DNA from: Streptomyces sp. CG4
Lineage (GTDB): Bacteria > Actinomycetota > Actinomycetes > Streptomycetales > Streptomycetaceae
Direction: 5' to 3'
Assembly: GCF_041080655.1 (NCBI RefSeq)
Contig: NZ_CP163525.1
Span: 310,001 to 374,000 of the forward strand
Length of the DNA stretch: 64,000 nucleotides
The notes beneath the pieces are model-generated. The model was not told the DNA's origin. It ran no database searches and worked only from the letters and a program-made list of their open reading frames with translations. Positions 1 through 9,252 of this stretch are shown here, piece by piece. The translations under genes and the position numbers were made by a program. How positions within the stretch are numbered: the stretch's first letter is position 1; each line of letters opens with the position of its first letter.

Positions 1-9
1 ACGGGGCGG

Positions 10-1122
10 TCACCGCGTCACCCCCTGTGCACTCTGGCCGGCGGCCGGTGCGGTCTCCGGATCGGGCCCGAACACGGCCGGGATCTCGAAGGTAGGAGCG
101 GCGTGCAGGCCGTCGCTGCCCGGCAGGGGGTTGCGTACCAGCCGGTTGAACCCGTCGCGCAGCCGGAACATGTCGCAGACGGCGTCCTGCAAGAGGCCCG
201 GCTGCCCGTTGAACGCTCTGGTGAGCAGGGCGAGGAAGGCTCCGTAGGCGGCGTTGAAGTCGCGGACGACACCGGCGAGTTCCGAACCCGCCGGGTAGTC
301 GGCCAGCCGGGCACTCACCTTCACCTGGTACACATCGTCCCACGCGACACTGAGCGGCGGCCCCGAGGGTGCGTCGGGGTCGTCGCCCACCTGGTAATAG
401 CGGCCGAGCTGCAGCTGCCGGAACCGGTAGTAGTGGGCCAGCTCCCCGTCCGCGTCGTAGATGCCGGAATCGAGGCCCTCGCCCTGAGCTGCGATGAAGC
501 GCAGCGCCCGGCAGGCCGAGTCCAGGTCGGAGACGACGATCACCGCCCCGCCGCCGGAGTAGAAGTACTCGGGCCCCACCTGCAGGGCCGGGTCTCCGGA
601 GAAGAGCTTGGGGTCGTCGGCCGCCACCTTCTCCAGCCCTTCGAGGATCTCTGCGTAGAACTCGCCGATGCTGTAAAAGCGCATCCCCTCGGCCGTCGGG
701 CTGAAGGCCAGTACCGGACTCCCGCTGTCCGCGGTGCGCAGCAGGCGTGCGTCGGCACTGGGGGCCTGGCCCGGCCGCTCGATCTTGCAGAACGTCTCGA
801 CCGCCTCGGGCGACAAGGGCCGCAGGTCGACGGTGAAGTCGTTCTCTCCGTCGGGCAGGTAGGCCGGGTAGGACGGCACGAAGCCGGGGCGGGTCAGGTC
901 GGGCTTCCCGCCGATGGCGTTCAGGACGTTGGCGACGAGGGTCAGGTGCAGCATCTCCTCCACCGCGACCACCCGGATGATGTGGGCGGCGTCGGAGTTG
1001 GTGGTGGAGTGTATGGAGTAGTACGCGGTCAGGTACGGGGGGATGGTCGCGTGCTCTAGCGCCATCGCCACGTGGAGGTAGCTGATCAGGTCGTCACGGT
1101 TGTTGATGGTCGACGCGGTCAC
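10..1122 (-). CDS. Ferritin-like domain protein (VioB/RebD C-terminal-like)
   Basis: A 370-residue protein of the ferritin-like family that also forms part of VioB and RebD-type enzymes. Diiron-type carboxylate/histidine motifs are visible: EHAT near residue 23 in the first helix and an ExxH at EEMLH near residue 56. The middle and C-terminal parts carry no other motif I recognise. The GTG start overlaps the stop of the upstream oxidoreductase by four bases, so the two are translationally coupled and probably act together. The stop lies ten bases from the window edge, so anything downstream in the operon cannot be seen. Family assignment is fairly secure; the substrate is unknown and a redox role beside the flavoenzyme is inference. 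Confidence 0.75.
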   Translation of the reverse strand: MTASTINNRDDLISYLHVAMALEHATIPPYLTAYYSIHSTTNSDAAHIIRVVAVEEMLHLTLVANVLNAIGGKPDLTRPGFVPSYPAYLPDGENDFTVDLRPLSPEAVETFCKIERPGQAPSADARLLRTADSGSPVLAFSPTAEGMRFYSIGEFYAEILEGLEKVAADDPKLFSGDPALQVGPEYFYSGGGAVIVVSDLDSACRALRFIAAQGEGLDSGIYDADGELAHYYRFRQLQLGRYYQVGDDPDAPSGPPLSVAWDDVYQVKVSARLADYPAGSELAGVVRDFNAAYGAFLALLTRAFNGQPGLLQDAVCDMFRLRDGFNRLVRNPLPGSDGLHAAPTFEIPAVFGPDPETAPAAGQSAQGVTR

Positions 1123-3044
1123 CGGGCCACCTCCTGGGGCCGGCGCCGGCCGGCGTCGGCCGAGGTGATGTCGATCGGTGCGGTCTCGGAGTCGAGCTGG
1201 GCCAGCATGGCGCGGCTGCTGCGCAGGCACAGGGCGGCGATGGTGAGCGTCACGTTGGACGTGCCCACGGTGGGCATGCTTCCCCCGCCGATCAGGTAGA
1301 GGTTCTCGTGATCCCAGCTCCGCTGATCCGGGTTGACCACCGAGGTCGACGGGTCGTGGCCCATCGTGTGGGTGCCTGCGAGGTGGTTGCCCCCGCGGAT
1401 CTCGTACCCCTCGCCGGCGTGGACGGCGTAGCCCCAGAAGTTCGGGTCGTACTCGGTGTGGTCCTCGGCTCCGAGGCGGGCGAAGATCCGTCGCGACAGC
1501 TGCCGGGCGTACGCCACCCCCCGCATGGTGTAGTCGGGGATGTCGTAGGTCAGGATGGGTCGCATGTTCCCCAGGTGGTCGGTGTAGGCCGGGTCCACGG
1601 TGATCCGGTTGCTCGGGTTGGCGGGGACCTCGACCATGAACGCCAACTGCAGCTGGCGGGACACCCGGTCCACCAGGGCCTGGCGGAGGGACTCGCCGTA
1701 GCGGCCACCGGCGTCCACCAGGTCGATCAGGTCGGTCATCGGCGCGCCCCGGGCCCAGCCCCAGCCGTCGTTGTGGATGTCGACGCTGAATGCCGCCTGG
1801 CTGCGTCGGAAACGGCCCCCGCGCAGGTCGGTGATGCCGCCCGTGCAGTTCGTGCCCCGGAAGGTGCCGGCCACCTCGGGTAGCAGGCCCCACGCCAGCA
1901 GGTAGGCGTGGTCCATGAAGTTCCGCCCCATCAGACCGCTTGAACTGCGCAGGCCGGAGGCCAGCATCAGCCGGGGGTTCTCCACCGCGTTGGCGGCCAG
2001 GATGAACAGTCGGCCCCGGGCTCTCATGGTGGTGAAGCCGGGGCTGTCGGGCCGGTCGTAGCGGCGGTACTCGATCTCGGTCACCCGGCGGGTCTGCTCG
2101 TCGATGTGCACCTTGTAGGCCACCGCCTGGGCCACCAGGTCGACCCGGCCGCTCTGGAGGGCCACCGCGAGGGTCTTGCCGGCGTGATATTTGGCCTGCA
2201 CCGGGCAGATGGGCACGCAGTTGTTGTTGCCCTGACACCGCCCGCCGACCTCGACCTGGTACGTGCTCACCGCCCCGCGCGGCACGTAGCCCTTCCCACC
2301 GTCGAAGGCCGGGTTCGGTATCCCGTTCCGCCCCTGCGGGAACGGCCGGACCCGCAGCTCGCGCCGCTCCCCGTCGACCTCGACCGGCATCCCGTCGAGG
2401 TCCTTGGCGACCATCCGGTCCAGGTACGACAGGGGCAGCCCCTTCATCGGGAACACGTAGTCCTCGTCGAAGGTGATCCCGAGGTAAGCCTGGTCCTCCA
2501 CGTCGGCGGAGACGCCGATCTCGCGTTCGGCCTCGTTGTAGTACGGGGCGAGGTCCTCGTAGGTGAGCGGCCAGTCGGCCCCCTCGCCGTAGAGCGTACG
2601 CATCCGGAAGTCCTCGGGGAGCATCCGCAGCGTCTTGGCCTCCCAGTGCATGGTGGTGCCGCCGAGGACCCGGGTATAGGTGGTGTCGGTGGCGAAGGGC
2701 CCGCTCTGGACGATGTAGGCCGAGGCGTCGGGCGCGCCCGGGAAGATGCGCCGTGCATCGGTGCCGCGGGGCATCGGGGCGCCTGCGGCGACCGGGTAGG
2801 GGGACTGGTTGTCCTTGCTGGTGGCCGAGTAGAAGCGGTCGAGGTAGCTCTCGTAGCCCCTCAGGGTGAGGTCCTCGGCCGGGCCCGCTTCGAGTATCAG
2901 TACCCTCTTGCCGGCGTCGCTCAGGCGCGAGGCGATGAGGGCGCCGGCGATCCCGCCGCCGACTATGACGGCGTCGTAGAGCACCTCGGCCGCCGCCGCG
3001 GGATCGGTGCGCTTCGCCGCCCCCTCGGGGAACTTCGCGTACAT
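1119..3044 (-). CDS. GMC-family FAD-dependent oxidoreductase
   Basis: A 641-residue flavoprotein of the glucose-methanol-choline oxidoreductase superfamily. The N-terminal FAD fold shows GGGIAG at residues 29-34. A cysteine-rich stretch around CxGNNNCxPxCP is typical of the bacterial sugar and polyol dehydrogenase/oxidase branch. The C-terminal domain has the active-site His in GGNHLAGTHTMG and the partner Asn in GTSNVTLT. No Tat or Sec signal is seen. The ATG at 3044 is preceded by a good GGAG-type site. The gene lies 76 bp after a glucoamylase-like gene and overlaps the ferritin-like gene, suggesting an operon in which a released sugar could be oxidised. The true substrate cannot be read from sequence. 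Confidence 0.85.
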   Translation of the reverse strand: MYAKFPEGAAKRTDPAAAAEVLYDAVIVGGGIAGALIASRLSDAGKRVLILEAGPAEDLTLRGYESYLDRFYSATSKDNQSPYPVAAGAPMPRGTDARRIFPGAPDASAYIVQSGPFATDTTYTRVLGGTTMHWEAKTLRMLPEDFRMRTLYGEGADWPLTYEDLAPYYNEAEREIGVSADVEDQAYLGITFDEDYVFPMKGLPLSYLDRMVAKDLDGMPVEVDGERRELRVRPFPQGRNGIPNPAFDGGKGYVPRGAVSTYQVEVGGRCQGNNNCVPICPVQAKYHAGKTLAVALQSGRVDLVAQAVAYKVHIDEQTRRVTEIEYRRYDRPDSPGFTTMRARGRLFILAANAVENPRLMLASGLRSSSGLMGRNFMDHAYLLAWGLLPEVAGTFRGTNCTGGITDLRGGRFRRSQAAFSVDIHNDGWGWARGAPMTDLIDLVDAGGRYGESLRQALVDRVSRQLQLAFMVEVPANPSNRITVDPAYTDHLGNMRPILTYDIPDYTMRGVAYARQLSRRIFARLGAEDHTEYDPNFWGYAVHAGEGYEIRGGNHLAGTHTMGHDPSTSVVNPDQRSWDHENLYLIGGGSMPTVGTSNVTLTIAALCLRSSRAMLAQLDSETAPIDITSADAGRRRPQEVAR

Positions 3045-3120
3045 GGGGCAGTCACTCCTCCGCTGCCAGGCGCGGCCAGGGCCGGTGCGGGGTTGAGGAT
3101 TCGAGTCGGTCGGCCATGGG

Positions 3121-4539
3121 TCAGACGGCCTCGGCCCGGGCCCGCATGGCGGACAGGTACGCGGCATAGCTCCATGTCAGGTTGTGCACGCTGCGCTCGA
3201 AGCCGGAGGTGCCGTCGAACTGCTCGGAGAGCTCCAGGTTGTCACTGTGGTAGACGACGGCCTGCACCATGGCGTCGCCGGTCGCCGCCAGAGCGGCGGC
3301 AGCTGCCGCCGGGGCCGTCGACGCGTCGATGCCGGACTGGGCGAAGAAGGGTGCGGACAGGTCGTCCATGGGCACCTTGCCGCTCGACTTGATCTCGGCG
3401 GCCAGCTTGTAGTGCAGCTCGGCGACGTTGCAGGTGGAGAGGGCCCAGGGGTGGCCGCCGAGCACCGGGTGCGCGGTGTCACCGTCGTAGACGTCGCCCG
3501 GGTAGCGGCCGAACAGCGGCCCGATACCGAACGCTTCCTTGTCTGCCTTGTTGATCGGGTAGAAGGCGATGCCGCCCTCCTCCCACTGCGAGCGCAGTTG
3601 GGCCGCTGTGGCCAGCAGCTTGGTGTCGGTGACGGGAACGGCGCCGTAGACGGCCGACTGGACGATGTCGATGTTCGGGTCGTAACCGCTGACGACCGGA
3701 TTCTGCGGCGAGGGCTGGGACCCGTCACCGGGGTCGGCCAGCATGCTCACGTACTTGCTCCCGTCCCAGTGGCCTGCGAGGGCCTGGCGCAGCCACTTGA
3801 TGGCGGGCCGCAGCCCGGTCGGCTTGTCGATGCCGACGACGGTCGAGGCCTGGATCTCCTCGAAGCAGCGCAGCTGGGCGGAGCGGGCGAAGAAGCTGTA
3901 CCCGCTGTGCTCCTCCCACAGGTTCGTGGTGGGGCCCTGGTAGACACCGAGGAGGTAGGCCACGTTCGAGTTCACCAGGTCGACCGCACGCTTCTGGGTG
4001 CCGACATCGAGCTGGTCGTAGGCGGCCAGGATGGTGATCGTCTGCAAGGCCGGGCCGTCGTTCTGCTCGGTCCACGGGCGGGCGTCGCCGGCGATGTTGA
4101 AGCAGGCGTGGCCCTTGGTCAACGGCGGCTGGGCGTTGGAGTGGCAGAGGTCGGCGAACTGCACGTAGTCGTTGAGCGCCTGCACCGTCCCGCCCGGGCG
4201 GGTGGGCATGTCGGCCTTGGCCACCTCCATGGCCGTGATGGCCCCGTCGCGCACCCAGTTGAAGACGTAGTCCTCGTCGATGCCGGGGGTGTCGGCCGGG
4301 AACGACGGGGCGGCGATGATGCAGCCCGGCTTCGAGTTCCGGGAAATGTCGCCCGGCGACTGCGGATCACTGAAGGCGAAGCCGTCACTGGCGATATTCC
4401 GGAACATGAAGGTATACATGATCGGCACGAGCGACGGCAGATCTACCGCTCCCGGAGCAGAGGAGATCTGGACGTTCGCCCGCGCTCGGGACATGTCCGC
4501 CGGCCGGTTCGTGCGGGCAGGCGTGGTGGATTCGGACAT
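3121..4539 (-). CDS. Glycoside hydrolase family 15 (glucoamylase-like), cytosolic
   Basis: A 472-residue protein resembling fungal-type GH15 glucoamylases, which cut glucose from the non-reducing ends of alpha-glucans. The substrate-binding motif is YVFNWVRDGA at residues 91-100. The catalytic acid is expected at Glu209 in LWEEHSGYSFF, and the base at Glu439 in SEQFDG just before the conserved LTWSYAA segment; both are present. The N-terminus is polar and shows no signal peptide, unusual because most such glucoamylases are exported. The ATG at 4539 has a GGGGAG site upstream. It is the first gene of a three-gene unit with the GMC oxidoreductase and ferritin-like genes. An alternative role on a small glycoside rather than starch is possible. 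Confidence 0.8.
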   Translation of the reverse strand: MSESTTPARTNRPADMSRARANVQISSAPGAVDLPSLVPIMYTFMFRNIASDGFAFSDPQSPGDISRNSKPGCIIAAPSFPADTPGIDEDYVFNWVRDGAITAMEVAKADMPTRPGGTVQALNDYVQFADLCHSNAQPPLTKGHACFNIAGDARPWTEQNDGPALQTITILAAYDQLDVGTQKRAVDLVNSNVAYLLGVYQGPTTNLWEEHSGYSFFARSAQLRCFEEIQASTVVGIDKPTGLRPAIKWLRQALAGHWDGSKYVSMLADPGDGSQPSPQNPVVSGYDPNIDIVQSAVYGAVPVTDTKLLATAAQLRSQWEEGGIAFYPINKADKEAFGIGPLFGRYPGDVYDGDTAHPVLGGHPWALSTCNVAELHYKLAAEIKSSGKVPMDDLSAPFFAQSGIDASTAPAAAAAALAATGDAMVQAVVYHSDNLELSEQFDGTSGFERSVHNLTWSYAAYLSAMRARAEAV

Positions 4540-6031
4540 TGCTGAACTCCCCCGATATCTTTCGAGTGGAACTATCGGATGCGGTGGCCGCCCTGGTCGC
4601 GTGGATCCAAAGGCTTCGCAGCGAGTGTGTCCATGAGTTGCCTCCACCGGGTGCGTGGAATTCCGGGGCGGGCAAGCCGGATGGACGGCGCCAGAGGGTG
4701 CAGATTGTCCATAGGGACTTCGATGGAATCAGGCTGCGAGTTGGTGTCGCTGCTGGTAACGCCGGACGCGAAGACCTGCCGCGTCAGCAGCGGTGCGCGG
4801 GAACCCATCGAGAGCGCTGAGTGAGCCGCGGGCGCGTTCCGGTTGGCTCGGTCGACCTGGGGCACGACCTGCCCGTCGCCCGCGCCCTGGCGGCCGCACG
4901 GGTGCGGCAGGTCTCTCGTCCGTCACGCGCGTGGAATGGTCGGGAGGGTGCGCGGGCAGTTACGGGACTGCCCTTGACCGGACGAGTCGCGGTGACCTGA
5001 TTGAGCATCAGACCCCGTGTCCGTACACGACTTCCCGGGCGGCGCGCAGCCCGGTGGGACTCCGGCGGTGTCACACGCCTGCCGGGCAGGGCAGGCAGAC
5101 CGGTCACTTCGAACTCATGTTTTCGGCCCGGGGACGCGGCGAGGAGAGTGGCGCACGACAACTCCGTCAGACCTGCGATGACACTCTGAATCAGGTGCCC
5201 GAGTCGACGCCATTCCCATAACCGCGTTAATAGGGAATGCATCCCTTCATCCCCCCGTTTTCTCAGAAAGCGCGCGATGCCGAGACTTTCCGGCAGCGGG
5301 TCCCATGGCAGCTTTTCACTGAACGGCGTAGAGAAATTTCGAAGCAGCCAGAGACGTGACCGTTCCACGCGATGGGTATGCGATTTGGCGTACCCTTATC
5401 TTTGCGTACCGCAGGCTACAGTTGGCGGGGTAGGTGCCGCAAGAGGAAATTCCAATGTTACGCATGAGGTTGGGGTAATCGAGTGCAGCTCACTGTTGCG
5501 TAATTGTGCGTCAAATCCTGATGGTGCTGTTCGGACGCGTACGCCCGCAGTAGGCCGTGCATGAGGTAGCGGAGCTCGTCCTGATGCTGTATCAGGTGAG
5601 TGCCGGCGAGGTTGCCGAGCAGTCGTGTGTCCTCGTCCTGGCTGACGTCCGCGGTCGCCGCGGTGGCGGCGGGGGCGATCAGCCGAGCGTCTTGTTAGTC
5701 GAGCGTCTTGTAGGAGGCTTCGAACGCGTCGCGGAGTACGACGTCACCCTCGGCGAGGTTCAACCGGGCGTGCTCAGGCTTGAGTTCGGTCGCGAGGGCG
5801 TCGGCGCTGCGGTGCTGCGCCGCGGGAGCAGGACCTCGTGGAAGTGGTCGCAGTACAGGAGAGGGAGCGGCCCACGCTGCGTCCCGTCGGCCCGAGGCGG
5901 ACCGGCGGGACGCAGCTGACATGTGGCTAGTGCCGTGACCGCAAAGGTTCACCGGGGTCAGGAGCGGCGAGGGAGCGGACTGCGCTGGAGCGGATCCGGC
6001 CGCCCGAGCTGGCCGTGAGAAGATCGCGGCC
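4540..6031. other. Long region without a confident gene
   Basis: About 1.5 kb between the GH15 gene and the Imm51-type gene. Open frames here lack recognisable domains. A minus-strand stretch near 5695-5860 reads like the C-terminal end of a decayed protein but has no credible start. The part around 5380-5530 is less GC-rich than its surroundings and may hold promoters. I see no RNA gene. Confidence 0.5.
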
Positions 6032-6349
6032 GTGACCATCCAGCTTCATGACTTCGACGGCGAACACTCGCTGACGTTGGACGTCGGTGGCCTGGCTGCT
6101 GACGCGGCAGTAGCCGATGCAGGTCACGAGCCGAACGGGTACTTCTGGGAAGGTCTCGTGCGGTTTGCCTGGCCGGACATTGCCAAGCGCCTCGACTTCG
6201 ACAGCGAGGCCGGCATGTTCTGCGCGGTCGGGACTCCGAGTGACCTCGCGCGACTCAAGACGGCCGTTGAGTCAGTCATCACGAGCACCGACGCGGTCCG
6301 CGACATCATCGCCCAGGCGGAGACTTCGGGCTTCGAGTTCGACGACTAG
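6032..6349 (+). CDS. Imm51-family immunity protein (orphan)
   Basis: A 105-residue acidic protein matching the pattern of the immunity protein 51 family, small proteins that neutralise toxins of polymorphic toxin systems. Conserved-looking blocks are GYFWEGLVRF in the middle, FDSEAGMFCAVG following it, and a C-terminal helix rich in acidic residues. The GTG at 6032 is chosen because the homologous region starts at once. No toxin gene lies next to it; the neighbours are an undecided region and an IS630 element whose boundary falls at this gene's TAG stop. The frame and the acidic composition support a real gene. Family assignment is from memory of the pattern and is moderately sure. Confidence 0.65.
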   Translation: MTIQLHDFDGEHSLTLDVGGLAADAAVADAGHEPNGYFWEGLVRFAWPDIAKRLDFDSEAGMFCAVGTPSDLARLKTAVESVITSTDAVRDIIAQAETSGFEFDD

Positions 6350-7590
6350 CAACTCCACCGGACAGGGACACCGGTTCGCTCAGGCTGCTGTGGCAAGTGG
6401 GCGTCCGCCCCAGCGGATTCCTTTCTCGCTGCGGATTCGGGCGCGTTCACGTCGTTGGGCGGCCAGCACGTCCGGGTGGCGTGTGTTGGTGTTACGCCAG
6501 CGCAGGTAGACGTGCAGGGCGCGGGTCTGGACGGTGTGGTTGCGGTGGTTCGAGTTAGCGATCGTGAACTGCCGAAGGGGCCCGAAGTGGGCCTCGATGG
6601 GGTTGGCCCAGGACGCGTAGGTAGGGGTGAAGCACAGCTCGACGCGGTTCTTCTTGGCCCAGCGTCGGATGGTTTCGCCCTTGTGGGCGGACAGGTTGTC
6701 CAGGATGACGTAGATCGGGGCGCCGTCCGGGCGGGCCGCGCGGATCGAGCGGAGCGCGGCCAGCGTGTTCGCGGCGCCCTTCCTGCGTCGGTTGACGCCC
6801 CAGAGGGTGTCGTCGCCGACCGAGTAGCAACCGTGGAAGTACCGCACGCCGTGGGTGCGGTGGTAGGTCGCGGGGTGCCGCTCGGGGTGACCGGCCCGGG
6901 CCCAGCCGGAGCCCATGGTGGGGCGGATGCCGAGCGGCCCGAACTCGTCGAACGCGAAGACCCGGTCGGGGAAACGGTCCAGGACCTCTTCGAGGCGGTC
7001 GAGCTTGGTGTCGCGGTCGGGGTCGGGTGATTCCTTCCATGTCTTGGTGCGCTGGAAGGTGATGCCGCGGCGGGCGAGCAGGCACCGTAACGCCTCGCGG
7101 CTGATCCGGATCACGCGGCCGTGGACTTTGCGCAGGTAGGCAGCGAGTTTGCGGATGGACCAGCGGGTGAAGGGCTGGCCGAGTTTGGTCGGGCGGATGG
7201 TGGCCGTCTGGACGACGAAGTCCTCGTCGTCAGGACTGAGCAGGCGGGGACGGCCTCCCGCCCACCGAGGGTCCAGAGCGGCCAGGCCGACCTCGTTGAA
7301 CCGGTGGATCACGTCGCGAACGGTGTCCTCATCAGCCTGTACCAGCTGAGCGATCACCGGGACCCGGTTCCCGCCGGCCGAGGCCAGCAGCATCATCGCC
7401 CGACGGAACCGCACCGAACTGGTGCTGCCCCGGCGCACGATCTGCTGCAGCTTCTGCCCCTCCTGGTCGGTCAACCTGCGCACACGGACAGGCTCTGCCA
7501 CCACACCCCCAGCAGTCGGATCAACGGACGCCACCGCACATCCAACCGCCCGCAGCACCAATCCGGCGAACCATCCCGGTCAAAGCACTA
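6347..7590. mobile_element. IS630-family insertion sequence, about 1.24 kb
   Basis: The transposase gene is flanked at both ends by CTAG (6346-6349 and 7588-7591), which fits IS630 insertion at a TA dinucleotide that is duplicated. The outermost 29 bases at the two ends align without gaps as imperfect inverted repeats, with 17 of 29 matching, including CTAG, ACCGG and CCGG blocks at equal distances. The left boundary sits on the TAG stop of the Imm51-type gene, so insertion left that frame intact. Boundaries are inferred from these repeats. Confidence 0.65.
6380..7504 (-). CDS. IS630-family transposase
   Basis: A DDE transposase of about 374 residues that catalyses cut-and-paste movement. 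The N-terminal part holds a helix-turn-helix region (residues about 10-130) followed by the winged part with PTKLGQPFTRWSIRKLA. The catalytic triad is visible: Asp in FAFDEFGPLG, Asp in VILDNLSAHKG and Glu in SWANPIEAHFG. The frame is intact, so the element may be active. The GTG at 7504 is used because the typical IS630 beginning follows directly; the open frame extends further upstream to 7561 without family similarity. Confidence 0.9.
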   Translation of the reverse strand: MVAEPVRVRRLTDQEGQKLQQIVRRGSTSSVRFRRAMMLLASAGGNRVPVIAQLVQADEDTVRDVIHRFNEVGLAALDPRWAGGRPRLLSPDDEDFVVQTATIRPTKLGQPFTRWSIRKLAAYLRKVHGRVIRISREALRCLLARRGITFQRTKTWKESPDPDRDTKLDRLEEVLDRFPDRVFAFDEFGPLGIRPTMGSGWARAGHPERHPATYHRTHGVRYFHGCYSVGDDTLWGVNRRRKGAANTLAALRSIRAARPDGAPIYVILDNLSAHKGETIRRWAKKNRVELCFTPTYASWANPIEAHFGPLRQFTIANSNHRNHTVQTRALHVYLRWRNTNTRHPDVLAAQRRERARIRSEKGIRWGGRPLATAA

Positions 7591-7670
7591 GCCGCCGAAC
7601 GGATTCTGCGCGGCTTCGTTCGGCCGCCGGGCCGATCGGATGAAGTCGGCGAGGACAGCGCCGCGCTCGG

Positions 7671-8729
7671 TCATCGCAGCGTCCGGGTGAACTGGTATGC
7701 GCTCTGCGAGGTGCCGCTGCAGGAGTCGGAGAGCTGACCGTTGGTCGCACAGGCCTTGTCACGCCCCAGGGACCAGAAGGACAGCTCCTGAATACCCTTG
7801 GACGCGGCGAAGTTCGCCAGCGTGCTCGCGCTGGCGGTGGTGAACACCTCGGCCTTGGTGTCGTTGACCCCGATCATCGGAGTGTTCCCCTCCATGGCCC
7901 ACAGCTGCGCGGAGCTCTTTCCCGTCCAGATCCGGCCGAGCTGGGTGTGCAGGGCTGTTGCCGCGCCGGTCGCGGCCTTGCCCATGTCCATCGCCGGCCC
8001 GTAGTCCATCGTCATGATGTTGACGAGGTTGACGTTCAGCCCGTTGCTCTTCGCGTTGTTGAGCAGATTGACCGAGTTCTGTTCCAGGCCGGTCGGGTTG
8101 ACCGGGAGGGTGTACTGGACGTCCAGATGATGTCCTGCCGCCGCGTACTCGCTCTGCAACTGTGCCAAGGCCTTGTCGCGCCGGTCGTTGGCCGCGGTGT
8201 TGTCGAGCGTCGAGCCTTCGATGTCGAGGTCGATGCGGGTGAGCTTGAGACTGTCCACCACCCGCTTGTACTGGGCCTTGAGCGATGAGACGGACGTACA
8301 GGCGGCACCCAGCTCTGTTCCGGAGGCGCCGCCGAAGGAGACGATGACGTCCCCGCCCGCCGCGCGGAGCGAGTTGATGGCGGAGATCCACGAGGCATCG
8401 GTGATGGACGTGTCACCGTTGAACGTCGCGTCGCAGCCGTTCCCGGCGATGACGAAGGCCAGGGTGAAGTACTTCTGCCCTGCGGCGTTGCGCACGCTGG
8501 TGAGAGCGGAGGGGGAGTTCCATGTCTCCACGTAGGGCGCGGAGTAGCGGGCGGGGAAGCCGGGACCGGGATTGGCTGCCGTAGAGGCCGTAGAAGCCGT
8601 AGAAGCCGTAGAAGCCGTAGGAGCCGTAGGAGCCGTGGAAGCGGCGGATGCCGGAGGGGCGAGGAGAGGGGTTACCGCGGTGCCGACCGTGGCGGCAATT
8701 CCCAGCATGTACCGGCTGATTCGACGCAT
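7671..8729 (-). CDS. Secreted GH18 chitinase-like glycosidase
   Basis: A 352-residue exported protein of glycoside hydrolase family 18, which cleaves chitin or related N-acetylglucosamine polymers by substrate-assisted catalysis. A signal peptide is evident: MRR, a hydrophobic stretch, then AxA near residue 28. It is followed by a short Ala-Thr-Ser repeat linker encoded by a 9-bp tandem repeat. The single catalytic domain shows the DxxDxDxE-type signature as RIDLDIEG, SFGGASG in the third strand and MTMDYG further on. No separate carbohydrate-binding module is seen. The ATG at 8729 follows a strong GGAGGA site. A dre-like DasR operator lies about 107 bp upstream, which fits control by the chitin/GlcNAc regulon. 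Confidence 0.88.
   Translation of the reverse strand: MRRISRYMLGIAATVGTAVTPLLAPPASAASTAPTAPTASTASTASTASTAANPGPGFPARYSAPYVETWNSPSALTSVRNAAGQKYFTLAFVIAGNGCDATFNGDTSITDASWISAINSLRAAGGDVIVSFGGASGTELGAACTSVSSLKAQYKRVVDSLKLTRIDLDIEGSTLDNTAANDRRDKALAQLQSEYAAAGHHLDVQYTLPVNPTGLEQNSVNLLNNAKSNGLNVNLVNIMTMDYGPAMDMGKAATGAATALHTQLGRIWTGKSSAQLWAMEGNTPMIGVNDTKAEVFTTASASTLANFAASKGIQELSFWSLGRDKACATNGQLSDSCSGTSQSAYQFTRTLR
8577..8640. repeat. 9-bp tandem repeat in chitinase linker
   Basis: Near-perfect copies of a 9-base unit (plus-strand form CCGTAGAAG or a close variant) run through the linker after the signal peptide and encode repeated Thr-Ala-Ser/Thr-Ala-Pro. Copy number could vary by slippage without breaking frame. 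Confidence 0.85.
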
Positions 8730-9252
8730 GTGTCCTCCAGATGCAGCGCAGGAGGCGCGCTGGTGGGGGTAGAGGCATGGGGTGAGCGTTCATCTTTATG
8801 AATACGCTCTGCTCACCTGAACAGACTGGTGCCATTAAGGCCTAGACCAATGCGGCCGTCAACCCCTCTCGCGAGAATGCGCAGACCTACACGCCCCAAG
8901 CAGACGGCCACCATGCGCACACCCAACCGCCAGCCCTGGCACATCCATTGACGTCGCTGTCCACGACGGTCGGTCAGCTCACGCAGGACCAGCGGCCGAT
9001 GCGGTCGTGGTGACGACGCTGCCCTGGTTTTCGTGCCGCGCACACCTCCGCACGCCGCTCGACCGCCCCCAGTTCACCCTGGCCGCGCGTGCCCTGCTCA
9101 ACGGCCTGGGCAAGCCCACAGAAGCTACCTGAGCTACCTGGACTGCGATCGCCTCGGTGAGGGCACCTCATCCACCTCACAAGGGCGAGGGCACCCCAAC
9201 AGCCTCCCCACACCTGAGGCACTGCTGACACCGTCGGCGGCCGTACGCCAGC
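8730..9252. other. Intergenic region, chitinase/DUF885
   Basis: Divergent spacer of about 520 bp. Apart from the dre-like site near the chitinase start I see no gene, RNA or repeat that can be supported. Confidence 0.5.
8836..8851. promoter_or_regulatory. dre-like DasR operator upstream of chitinase
   Basis: The 16-mer TAAGGCCTAGACCAAT matches the known DasR responsive element (ACTGGTCTAGACCAGT) at 11 of 16 positions, including the CTAGACCA core. It lies about 107 bp before the chitinase start, a usual place for chitin-regulon control. Confidence 0.55.

Noticed and set aside
5927..6127. Minus-strand frame beginning like a serine recombinase (IGYCRVSS)
   Set aside because: It lies antisense to the Imm51-type gene and the similarity ends after about 20 residues.
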